DNA of 6,618 nt from Bacillota bacterium (lineage in GTDB: Bacteria > Bacillota > Clostridia > Christensenellales > CAG-138). This document shows positions 1 through 5,947 of this stretch, one piece after another (within the stretch, counting starts at the first letter, position 1; the number at the start of each line of letters is the position of its first letter). Both the position numbers and the translations under genes were made by a program. The DNA is taken from assembly GCA_023435025.1 (NCBI GenBank), contig JAEYSE010000103.1, forward strand, positions 1-6,618. The letters are read 5' to 3'. Under the pieces are notes generated by a model. It ran no database searches. It was given only the letters and a program-made list of their open reading frames with translations, and was not told the DNA's origin.

Positions 1-2140
1 GCATAAAGCTTTGTATCGGCATGAATGTCAGTTGTGCACTGCCTTGTGCATCCACCCGCGAAAGAAACGTGGTTGGCGGTTGGGGCACCACCCAGTAATC
101 GGTTGCGTTTTCAGGCTCCGTCCCTGCGACGAACACTTCCCTCACAACAGAATTCGGCGGTGTGAGCGCGCTTGCAAGCACCGCCATATGCGCATTATTC
201 AGCGTATAGCTGTCCAGCCGCACCTGGACGATGCCCTCAGGCATCTGGAAAACGGGCGCTAGTCTATCTTCATAGAGCTTGGAAAAGACCTCAGAAAGTA
301 TCATGGCCGGGTATTTTCCGCCTGTCGCGTCATGTGGCAATGTTCCGCCCGCGGAATCGTCATATCCCATCCACACCGCAGCTGCGTATTCCGGGTTATA
401 GGCCGCCATCCATGCGTCGCGGTTTCCCTCCCCCTCCCCTGTGGTGCCGGTCTTGCCAGCCAGGGCAAAATCCAGCTCGCCGAGCCTGTGACCGGTTCCT
501 TCGGAGATTGCGCTTTGGAGCATATCGCTCAAAATATACGCGTTTTCCTCGCTCATTACGCGGACATGCTCGGGCTGATAGGTATAGAGCGGGTTCCCCT
601 GGCTGTCTGTAATGGAAAGCACGAGCGAGGGCGTGGAATAAAGCCCGCCTGTTGCAAACGCCGTATATGCGCCCGCAATCTGGTAAGGGGAAACGCCGTA
701 TGTAAAGCCACCTAAAGCCAGCGCAAGGCTGTTGTCCTGCTCGTCGAACGAAATGCCGACACTCTCTGCAAACCGCTTGCCTGCATCTACCCCGATATCG
801 CTGAGCACCTTAACAGCCGGGATATTGAGTGACTGCGCCACGGATTCCCGCATTGTCACCCAACCCCGATATTTTTCATTAAAGTTATCCGGCTTGTAAC
901 CGTTAAAATCCGTAGGCTCGTCAAGCAGCATGGAAACGGTGGTATATCGGTAATCCTCCAGTGCAGGGGCATAGGCGATGATGGGCTTGATAACGGAGCC
1001 TGGCTGCCTTCTGATACGCGTTGCGCGGTTGTAGGCAAGCGCAGTGGAGCTTTCCCTGCCTCCCATGAGCGCTGCGACACCGCACGTCTTGGCATCTACC
1101 ACCACCAACGCAGCCTGTGCGTCCCCCGCTTCCTCTGGGAACATGGCCGGATCCTTTAACACTTCCTCACAACGCGCCTGCAGCTGAGGGTCCATTGCGG
1201 TATAGAGTCGATACCCACCTGTTAGAATATCATCCATGGAGATGTCCAGGCTCGTGCATGCCTGCTCCAGAGCAAGATCGATATAATACCCGCGCTTTTC
1301 CTGATTTAAGCTGTTGTGCAGCGTGACGGGCTCCTCCCGCGCAGCGTTACAGGTCTGCTCATCAATGTACCCGTATTCCTGCATCAGCCGCAGCACAAGG
1401 TTCCGCCGCTCGGTACTCGCTTGCAGATCAAGATGCGGTGCATAGTGTGAAGGGGATTTGATGATGCCCGCAAGCTGCGCCGCCTGAGCTACGCTCAGTT
1501 CATCCGCATGTACGCCAAAGTAACCCCGAGCCGCAGCTTCTATACCATAAAAGCCGCCGCCGAAATAGATGTAGTTCAAATACATCTCCAGTATTTCATC
1601 CTTGGAATACTGTTGTTCCATCTGGTAGGCAAGCACGGCCTCCTCCAGCTTGCGGGTCATCATCTTTTCGTTCGTAAGGTGGCTGAGCTTAACAAGCTGC
1701 TGGCTGATGGTAGACGCGCCCTGTACATAGCTTCCAGCCTTGATATCCTCCCAGGCCGCGCCTAAAATACGTATGAAATCTACGCCGATATGCTCGTAGA
1801 AACGATTATCTTCCGCAGAAATGAACGCATAGCGGACATGCAAGGGGATGTCGCGTAACGGAATATTGATGCGCGTTTCATTACCGGAAAGGCAGCTTAC
1901 CTCGTTGCCGTCCTTGTCATATACAAGAAGTGATTGGGGCGCGCCCAATATGCGGCTAGAATCGAACTTCTCCCATGCGTCTAAACGGAGTACATAGACC
2001 GCGCCAAACATGACAAAGGACAGGCAAATCAGAGTCAGCCCCAATAAAACACGCCGTATCGTGCGGCCGCGCCGCGCTTTCTGCTCCGGTGTTCTCTTCT
2101 TCTTGGTTTTCTTTTCTCTCTTTTCGGCTTGCCTACGCAA
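1..2140 (-). CDS. Class A penicillin-binding protein (PBP1A family), C-terminus cut by window edge
   Basis: Bifunctional peptidoglycan synthase: it polymerises lipid II into glycan strands and cross-links the stem peptides outside the membrane. Residues are numbered from the TTG at 2140; 713 codons lie in the window. A Lys/Arg-rich cytoplasmic tail (about 1-30) precedes one membrane anchor (about 30-51). The GT51 glycosyltransferase follows, with catalytic Glu110-Asp111 in ISAEDNRFYEHIG, then GASTISQQL (141-149) and KDEILEMYLN (180-189). The transpeptidase has all three motifs: SVIK with nucleophile Ser382 and Lys385, SLN (437-439) and KTG (563-565). Both active sites look intact. After the transpeptidase the frame stays open to base 1, so the tail and stop codon lie outside the window. 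Start choice: the ATG at 2158 has no ribosome binding site, whereas GGGGGAGG sits 8 nt before the in-frame TTG at 2140. The gene lies downstream of the three-gene operon but is separated from it by a terminator. The family assignment is secure; the exact paralogue (PBP1A, 1B or 2c type) is not. Confidence 0.95.
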   Translation of the reverse strand, partial: MRRQAEKREKKTKKKRTPEQKARRGRTIRRVLLGLTLICLSFVMFGAVYVLRLDAWEKFDSSRILGAPQSLLVYDKDGNEVSCLSGNETRINIPLRDIPLHVRYAFISAEDNRFYEHIGVDFIRILGAAWEDIKAGSYVQGASTISQQLVKLSHLTNEKMMTRKLEEAVLAYQMEQQYSKDEILEMYLNYIYFGGGFYGIEAAARGYFGVHADELSVAQAAQLAGIIKSPSHYAPHLDLQASTERRNLVLRLMQEYGYIDEQTCNAAREEPVTLHNSLNQEKRGYYIDLALEQACTSLDISMDDILTGGYRLYTAMDPQLQARCEEVLKDPAMFPEEAGDAQAALVVVDAKTCGVAALMGGRESSTALAYNRATRIRRQPGSVIKPIIAYAPALEDYRYTTVSMLLDEPTDFNGYKPDNFNEKYRGWVTMRESVAQSLNIPAVKVLSDIGVDAGKRFAESVGISFDEQDNSLALALGGFTYGVSPYQIAGAYTAFATGGLYSTPSLVLSITDSQGNPLYTYQPEHVRVMSEENAYILSDMLQSAISEGTGHRLGELDFALAGKTGTTGEGEGNRDAWMAAYNPEYAAAVWMGYDDSAGGTLPHDATGGKYPAMILSEVFSKLYEDRLAPVFQMPEGIVQVRLDSYTLNNAHMAVLASALTPPNSVVREVFVAGTEPENATDYWVVPQPPTTFLSRVDAQGSAQLTFMPIQSFM

Positions 2141-2148
2141 TCGAATTG

Positions 2149-2156
2149 CCTCCCCC
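2149..2156 (-). promoter_or_regulatory. Ribosome binding site that favours a TTG start for the PBP gene
   Basis: On the minus strand GGGGGAGG lies 8 nt before the TTG at 2140. It is a strong Shine-Dalgarno match at normal spacing. The upstream in-frame ATG at 2158 overlaps this site (ATGGGGGAGG) and has no purine-rich element of its own, so the TTG is the better start. The two choices differ by only six residues. Confidence 0.6.
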
Positions 2157-2193
2157 ATACAACTTGCACGCTTTGTAGAACTGCGTACTATCC

Positions 2194-2222
2194 ACTATCA
2201 TTCCCACTCTGTGCGGTTTTAA
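2194..2222 (-). promoter_or_regulatory. Weak candidate sigma-A-type promoter for the PBP gene
   Basis: Reading the minus strand, TTAAAA (2222-2217) and GATAGT (2199-2194) are separated by exactly 17 bp. Each matches the consensus at four of six positions. The site lies between the upstream operon's terminator and the PBP start, where a promoter is expected. A TTGACG (2231-2226) is also present, but it has no -10 at usable spacing. This is a low-confidence reading based on motifs only. Confidence 0.25.
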
Positions 2223-2283
2223 CAGCGTCAAGTATGGAGAAAGCAACAGAAAAACGCGCAGGCGGGATGCGTATGGCGCAAGC

Positions 2284-2309
2284 AAAAACGCACCCCATAT
2301 AGGGTGCGT
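2284..2309 (-). terminator. Rho-independent terminator of the DUF5685/J-protein/membrane-protein operon
   Basis: An 8-bp perfect stem (ACGCACCC, 2288-2295, pairing with 2302-2309) closes a 6-nt loop. On the minus strand it is followed directly by five T residues. It begins about 20 nt after the stop codon of the membrane-protein gene, the expected place to end the three-gene transcript. It implies that the PBP gene downstream is transcribed mainly from its own promoter. Confidence 0.8.
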
Positions 2310-2330
2310 CATGTTCTATCTTTTTGCGAA

Positions 2331-2870
2331 TTACCTCCTTGGTACGATCGCGCGGCGGAACCGCGCTTCATAAATTCCCGCGCTGATTGTATACAGGATG
2401 TCATAAATCAAAAACGCTACCTGGGAAAGCACCACAATTGCCCAGACCGGAAACGCTTCGGGTAGAGTTATGTTCAGGCCGCCCCAGACATATAACCCAA
2501 GATAAAGCCCCACCCCCGCAAATATATCGCAGTAAAGCAGCTTGATGAGCATGAAAAGAAACTTGCCTTTTACGTGATCCTGCATCGCAGTACGGAATAT
2601 GCCGAAATGCCCGAGGAGGGCAACATAGTAAAGTGCTGGCGATTTCTCGGGCAACAGGAAAAACGCCAATGCAGCGCTTGCCAGGAAAGAAACCAACGCC
2701 GCAGCGTAGGCACCTTCGCACGTAAGAATATAGATAAAAAAGGATGCAAGAAAATACAGCGGAACAGAGCCAAAAGGCAGTACCGCAACCGCATACAGGC
2801 TCAATATGGTGAGGGCGGCAACCATGGCGCCCAGCGTAAGCTGTTTCGCCGGGTTTAACCTTCTGTTCAT
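2331..2870 (-). CDS. Small polytopic membrane protein, about six helices, ECF S-component-like topology
   Basis: A 179-residue, very hydrophobic protein of unknown function. About six membrane segments can be seen near residues 12-31, 36-53, 55-74, 78-94, 105-128 and 141-165, followed by a basic C-terminus (ARFRRAIVPRR). The short basic N-terminus runs straight into LTLGAMVAAL. Size, topology and this N-terminal pattern recall substrate-binding (S) subunits of ECF transporters, but I see no family-specific ligand motif and no ECF ATPase or T subunit nearby, so this is only a resemblance. I chose the ATG at 2870 because AAAGGGGGG lies 5 nt before it. An in-frame extension upstream to 3011 runs through the J-protein gene in another frame and is not needed. 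It is the last gene of the operon, 16 nt after the J-protein stop, and is followed by a terminator. It may be the membrane partner of the two soluble proteins encoded before it. Confidence 0.8.
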   Translation of the reverse strand: MNRRLNPAKQLTLGAMVAALTILSLYAVAVLPFGSVPLYFLASFFIYILTCEGAYAAALVSFLASAALAFFLLPEKSPALYYVALLGHFGIFRTAMQDHVKGKFLFMLIKLLYCDIFAGVGLYLGLYVWGGLNITLPEAFPVWAIVVLSQVAFLIYDILYTISAGIYEARFRRAIVPRR

Positions 2871-2886
2871 GGAATCCCCCCTTTTT

Positions 2887-3516
2887 TCAGCAGAGGTGGC
2901 CGTCGCAGCAACAATCCAGGCAAATGAGCGCCGAACAGATATCGCACGTGGAACAGCCGCCCATTTGACCGGAACCGCTTCCGGCACCCCGCCCAAACGG
3001 ACTGCCTGCATTGTTCACGGCAGCATAGGCATTGCGGTATTCGGCGTTGCCCGGCTCCTGCTCATACGCCATGGAAAGATATTCCCGCGCTTTGTCGTAC
3101 CAGCCCTGGCGCAGATAAACCACGCCATACAGATAGTACCATTCCGCGTTGCGCACAGAAATGGTATCAAGCACCTGTTTTGCCGCCTGCAGATTGTTCT
3201 GGTTGATGAAGGAACGTGCGCGTGCAAATTCTGCAGCGGAAGGGCCGGAATAGGAACCGCCCGTCCCGCTGTAGGCACCGCCATAGGAGCCGTAGGAACT
3301 GTTGTCCCTGCGTGCAGAAGAAGAGGCAGTGGAGTTTTTCTTGCTGAGTTGCTCGTATGCTTCATTGATCTCCTTGAGCTTTTCGTTGGCAAGCTCTTTG
3401 AGCGGATTATCCGTGTATTTATCCGGGTGGTACTTTTTGACGAGCGCGAGATACGCAGCACGGATTTCGTCCTGTGTCGCGTCCTCACTTACGCCCAAAA
3501 CCTTATACGGATTCAT
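2887..3516 (-). CDS. J-domain protein with TPR-like repeats and a cysteine-rich C-terminal tail
   Basis: A 209-residue protein that should recruit and stimulate an Hsp70 (DnaK) through its N-terminal J domain. The J domain spans residues 1-60: it opens NPYKVLGV, carries the essential HPD at 30-32 and ends with helix EINEAYEQLSKK. A Ser/Gly/Tyr-rich linker follows (about 61-92). Two helical TPR-like units come next, about 94-120 and 123-156 (the second contains WYYLYGVVYLRQGWYDKA). A Gly/Ser spacer leads to a tail with eight Cys between 188 and 209 (C188, C191, C194, C199, C202-204, C209). It lacks the Gly/Phe region, the zinc finger repeats and the C-terminal substrate domains of classical DnaJ, so it is a specialised co-chaperone and not the housekeeping DnaJ. 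The ATG at 3516 is preceded by GGAAGGAG at 9 nt, inside the end of the DUF5685 gene, which it overlaps by 14 nt. Its client is unknown; the operon partners are the obvious candidates. Confidence 0.9.
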   Translation of the reverse strand: MNPYKVLGVSEDATQDEIRAAYLALVKKYHPDKYTDNPLKELANEKLKEINEAYEQLSKKNSTASSSARRDNSSYGSYGGAYSGTGGSYSGPSAAEFARARSFINQNNLQAAKQVLDTISVRNAEWYYLYGVVYLRQGWYDKAREYLSMAYEQEPGNAEYRNAYAAVNNAGSPFGRGAGSGSGQMGGCSTCDICSALICLDCCCDGHLC

Positions 3517-4345
3517 CCTTTTTGACTCCTTCCAGCACCCGCTTTGTCTGTAAGCGGCAGCCCTGATAAATGATATTTTCAATCAAGTCCCGGTTGGACC
3601 TGAGTTCCAGCAAATCGCAGGCGTTTTCCATTTCATGCAGCGACGCGTAAAGCAAAAAGGAAGCACGCTCCTCGGTAGCGTTCGCGATCAAAAACGGATT
3701 ATAGGAGCCCGCCTTTTCGTCCTTTTTACGGTCCTCCCATGCGTCAATGAGGTAAATCCATCGTCCCATATGGTAGGCAAGCCAGGAAAGCGGAATTTTT
3801 TGCTTTTCCGTAAGCTTATCATATCCCAAGGCAAGATGTTTGAGAATATTAGCAAACGCGTCTGCGGCGGCGTCTATCAGCGGCTCTTTCCTGCGCTCCA
3901 TTTCAGAAAGCAGCGCAATACCCGAAGCGATCGCATGTGCCGATTCCGGCCTTCGCATTGCAGCTTTTTTTGCTGCGGCGCCCAGCGCGGTACGTCCCGC
4001 AAAGGCAAGAATGCTCTTTTCATCCCTGAAGTCATCGGCGAGCTTGTAATAATACAATAACACATTGATATCCGCGGCGTAAGAGAGCGCCTCGCATGGA
4101 CCAATAACCGGCGCCTTTTTTTTGAATGGTTTGTAACCGCAGCTTCCTAGCTCGCAGCCAAATTCCTCGCCGGAAATACCCGCGAGCAAAAGAGCCAAAA
4201 ACGTGCAGTCGTAATCCAATGAGAGGCGAGGAATCTGCCCGTATGTCCTCTGCAGGGTCTTGCACAAACCGCAGTACCAGGCCTGATATTGCGCAAGTTC
4301 ACGAACTTTAAGTTCCGGTTTATCGGGCGTTACATAGCCGAACAT
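3503..4345 (-). CDS. DUF5685 family protein, uncharacterised helical protein
   Basis: A 280-residue, mostly helical soluble protein that I recognise as DUF5685, a Clostridia-associated family of unknown function. The family-type N-terminus is clear: FGYVTPDKPELKVRE (2-16), YQAWYCGLCKTL (20-31) and a YDCTFLALLL segment (45-54). Cysteines stand in CxxC (C25, C28) and Cx4C (C64, C69) spacing, plus C47, C84, C233 and C253. Some could bind a metal. Two acidic helices stand out: YKLADDFRDE (100-109), and YLIDAWEDRKKDEKAG (188-203) followed by SYNPF (204-208). Their pattern resembles the two Asp-rich motifs of squalene/phytoene synthase-like enzymes; that is a visual comparison, not a demonstrated homology. 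I use the ATG at 4345, with AAAGGCGG about 7 nt upstream. An in-frame TTG at 4363 would add six residues but lacks a ribosome binding site. It is the first gene of the operon, overlaps the J-protein gene by 14 nt and is divergent from the phosphofructokinase gene. Confidence 0.85.
   Translation of the reverse strand: MFGYVTPDKPELKVRELAQYQAWYCGLCKTLQRTYGQIPRLSLDYDCTFLALLLAGISGEEFGCELGSCGYKPFKKKAPVIGPCEALSYAADINVLLYYYKLADDFRDEKSILAFAGRTALGAAAKKAAMRRPESAHAIASGIALLSEMERRKEPLIDAAADAFANILKHLALGYDKLTEKQKIPLSWLAYHMGRWIYLIDAWEDRKKDEKAGSYNPFLIANATEERASFLLYASLHEMENACDLLELRSNRDLIENIIYQGCRLQTKRVLEGVKKDESV
3526..3533 (-). promoter_or_regulatory. Ribosome binding site of the J-protein gene inside the DUF5685 coding end
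   Basis: GGAAGGAG on the minus strand lies 9 nt before the ATG at 3516 and within the last codons of the DUF5685 gene. It fixes the J-protein start at 3516, where the J domain begins NPYKVLGV, rather than at further in-frame starts upstream. Together with the 14-nt gene overlap it suggests translational coupling. Confidence 0.75.
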
Positions 4346-4421
4346 GGGTGGTCCGCCTTTCAAGCGTTAGACGGTTTATGACCTACATTTTATCATTTCA
4401 AACTCATACTCTACCAGTGCT

Positions 4422-4443
4422 TTTTGACAGATGTACGTCAAAA
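4422..4443. repeat. Perfect 7-bp inverted repeat, possible operator
   Basis: TTTTGAC (4422-4428) and GTCAAAA (4437-4443) are exact inverted copies separated by 8 bp, so arm centres are 15 bp apart. It overlaps a consensus -35 (TTGACA, 4424-4429) on the plus strand, lies about 77 bp upstream of the minus-strand DUF5685 start and about 200 bp upstream of the phosphofructokinase start. Position and symmetry fit a dimeric repressor or activator site. I cannot name the regulator. Confidence 0.5.
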
Positions 4444-4452
4444 CTTGAAAAT
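4424..4452 (+). promoter_or_regulatory. Distal candidate promoter for the phosphofructokinase gene
   Basis: The -35 is a perfect TTGACA (4424-4429). A 17-bp spacer leads to GAAAAT (4447-4452), which matches the -10 consensus at four of six positions. The start site would be near 4459, leaving a leader of about 180 nt. The -35 sits inside the inverted repeat at 4422-4443, so binding there would block it. Confidence 0.35.
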
Positions 4453-4510
4453 TTCCGTGCAAATTTGCCTCTAAAGGCGCCCATAAGCCATGATTTTACT
4501 CGGAAACCAA

Positions 4511-4539
4511 TTGCGAAACATAAAAAAATGCTGTATAGT
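4511..4539 (+). promoter_or_regulatory. Proximal candidate promoter for the phosphofructokinase gene
   Basis: TTGCGA (4511-4516, four of six) and TATAGT (4534-4539, five of six) are separated by exactly 17 bp, with an A-rich spacer. Transcription would start near 4546, giving a leader of about 94 nt. This has the better -10 of the two plus-strand candidates. Confidence 0.5.
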
Positions 4540-4639
4540 CGAAAAGATGACGGCGAAAAGAGATAACGCCCGACGATGCCCGTGACACGGACAAGCGGAT
4601 AAAAGGTTTTTATTATATATGTTCTGGAGGTAATGACAA

Positions 4640-5890
4640 ATGAGTGAAGTCTTAAAAGGCGCCTGTATCATCGGCCAGTCCGGCGGCCCGACGTCCGTAA
4701 TCAACGCAAGCGCGTATGGCGTAATTCGCGCCGCATTGGACAGCGAAGCCATTACAAAAGTTTATGGCGCAGCTCACGGTATCCGTGGGGTACTCGACGA
4801 CGTGCTCTTCGATATGGGCCAGGAAGACGAAAAAGAGCTTGAACTGCTGCTGCATACACCTTCCTCCGCGCTTGGCTCCTGCCGTTACAAGCTCAAGGAC
4901 AGCGACGTAGACGATACGGATTATAAGCGTATACTCGAAATATTCAAAAAGTATGACGTCCGCTATTTCTTCTACAACGGTGGCAACGATTCCATGGATA
5001 CCTGCAATAAGATCTCCAAGTACATGCAGAAGGTGGGTTATGCCTGCCGCATCATGGGCGTCCCCAAGACAATCGACAACGATCTTTTTGGAACCGACCA
5101 CTGCCCCGGCTACGCCTCCGCCGCAAAGTATATCGCGACAAGCTGCATGGAACTCTATCTGGATGCGCGCGTATACGACATCGGCATGGTCTGCGTGCTT
5201 GAGATCATGGGCCGTCACGCGGGCTGGCTGACCGCCGCAGCAGCAATAGCCTCCCATTATGGCCAGGGCCCCGACCTCATTTACCTGCCCGAGCGCAGTT
5301 TTGACATGGACAAATTTGTTGCCGACGTGCAGGAAGTTTATAAAAAGAATGGCAAGTGCATCGTGGCGGTATCCGAAGGCATCCACGACGCAAGCGGCAA
5401 GCTGATCGCCGAATACGGCGCGGAAAACGCTCCCGTAGACGCATTCGGCCACAAGCAGTTGGGCGGCCTGGCCGCAAACCTTGCGAATGTGCTTAAGGCA
5501 AAGACAGGCGCGAAAGTCCGCGGGATTGAATTCTCCCTGTTGCAGCGCTGCGCAGCGCACTGCGCTTCCGAAACGGACGTACAGGAATCCTTCCTCTCCG
5601 GCAAGACCGCCGTAGAATGCGCCGTCTCCGGCATTACGGACAAGATGGTGGGCTTTGAGCGCTCCACAGATGCGAACGGCAAGTATGTCTGCAACATCAA
5701 GCTGATGGATCTCGCCGAGGTTGCCAACACCGAAAAAAAGGTGCCTTTGGAATGGATCAACGAAGAAGGCAACAACATTTCCAAAGCTTATATCGATTAT
5801 GCGCTACCGCTCCTTCAGGGCCAGCCCAATATGGTCTATGAAGACGGCCTGCCCCGGTTCGCCAAGCTCAGAAAGATCAGGGCCAAGTAA
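4640..5890 (+). CDS. pfp: 6-phosphofructokinase, probably pyrophosphate-dependent
   Basis: Cytoplasmic glycolytic enzyme that phosphorylates fructose 6-phosphate to fructose 1,6-bisphosphate. The 416 residues span one complete PFK domain. Visible motifs: phosphate-donor loop GQSGGPTSVINA (12-23), GGNDSMDT (114-121), PKTIDND (142-148) with catalytic base Asp146, substrate loop MGRHAGW (190-196), PERS (217-220) and Arg303 in the C-terminal sugar-phosphate region. Donor choice: ATP enzymes have GGDGS, whereas here Asp117 takes the place of the second Gly, and Lys143 stands before TIDND where ATP enzymes have Gly. Both changes are the established marks of PPi-dependent enzymes, which also run in reverse and are usually not allosteric. 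Length is above the roughly 320 residues of bacterial ATP-PFK and fits the longer PPi-type clades. The ATG at 4640 has GGAGG 9 nt upstream. It is a single-gene unit: divergent promoter before it, terminator after it. Use of ATP instead of PPi cannot be excluded without an assay. Confidence 0.95.
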   Translation: MSEVLKGACIIGQSGGPTSVINASAYGVIRAALDSEAITKVYGAAHGIRGVLDDVLFDMGQEDEKELELLLHTPSSALGSCRYKLKDSDVDDTDYKRILEIFKKYDVRYFFYNGGNDSMDTCNKISKYMQKVGYACRIMGVPKTIDNDLFGTDHCPGYASAAKYIATSCMELYLDARVYDIGMVCVLEIMGRHAGWLTAAAAIASHYGQGPDLIYLPERSFDMDKFVADVQEVYKKNGKCIVAVSEGIHDASGKLIAEYGAENAPVDAFGHKQLGGLAANLANVLKAKTGAKVRGIEFSLLQRCAAHCASETDVQESFLSGKTAVECAVSGITDKMVGFERSTDANGKYVCNIKLMDLAEVANTEKKVPLEWINEEGNNISKAYIDYALPLLQGQPNMVYEDGLPRFAKLRKIRAK

Positions 5891-5908
5891 TAAACCGAGC
5901 CCAACAAT

Positions 5909-5934
5909 AAAACCGGAGGATATCCTCCGGTTTT
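5909..5934. terminator. Bidirectional terminator between convergent genes
   Basis: A perfect 26-bp palindrome with arms 5909-5921 and 5922-5934, centred on a GC-rich CCGGAGGATATCCTCCGG core. On the plus strand the core runs into six T residues, 18 nt after the phosphofructokinase stop. On the minus strand it runs into TTTTATTGTT, about 14 nt after the stop of the converging peptidoglycan-binding gene. It can therefore serve both genes, more strongly on the plus strand. Confidence 0.9.
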
Positions 5935-5947
5935 TTCATGCGCTTTA

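Larger units (their letters stand above)
4346..4639. other. Divergent intergenic control region between DUF5685 operon and phosphofructokinase
   Basis: This 294-bp stretch contains no convincing gene. It is more AT-rich than its flanks. It holds two candidate plus-strand promoters, an inverted repeat (4422-4443), a 10-bp palindrome GCAAATTTGC (4459-4468) and a small hairpin CCGTGACACGG (4580-4590) in the presumed leader of the phosphofructokinase. A clear promoter for the minus-strand operon was not found; TAAAAT (4392-4387) could be a -10 but lacks a good -35. No riboswitch or attenuator fold was recognised. Confidence 0.7.

Noticed and set aside
2194..2231. Similarity between TTGACG...TTAAAA upstream of the PBP gene and the inverted repeat at 4422-4443, as a possible shared operator
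   Set aside because: Only one half-site matches well and the spacing differs, so it is not better than chance for an AT-rich leader.
2871..3011. N-terminal extension of the membrane protein into the J-protein gene
   Set aside because: The extension is the J-protein C-terminal region read in another frame, and a good ribosome binding site precedes the ATG at 2870.
2887..3516. Housekeeping chaperone gene dnaJ or cbpA
   Set aside because: The protein lacks the Gly/Phe region, the CxxCxGxG zinc repeats and the C-terminal substrate domains, and has TPR-like units and a Cys tail instead.
2806..3525. Plus-strand open frame of about 240 codons opposite the J-protein gene
   Set aside because: The minus strand encodes an unmistakable J domain with HPD and TPR units there; the plus-strand frame has no start signal and no recognisable features.
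4348..4566. Small plus-strand open frame in the divergent intergenic region
   Set aside because: It starts beside the DUF5685 start on the other strand, has no ribosome binding site, and covers both candidate promoters and the inverted repeat.
4652..5560. Long minus-strand open frame of about 300 codons opposite the phosphofructokinase
   Set aside because: It lies wholly within a gene with clear catalytic motifs, has no ribosome binding site and encodes a low-complexity Ala/Val/Cys-rich product of no known family. It is an effect of codon usage on the coding strand.
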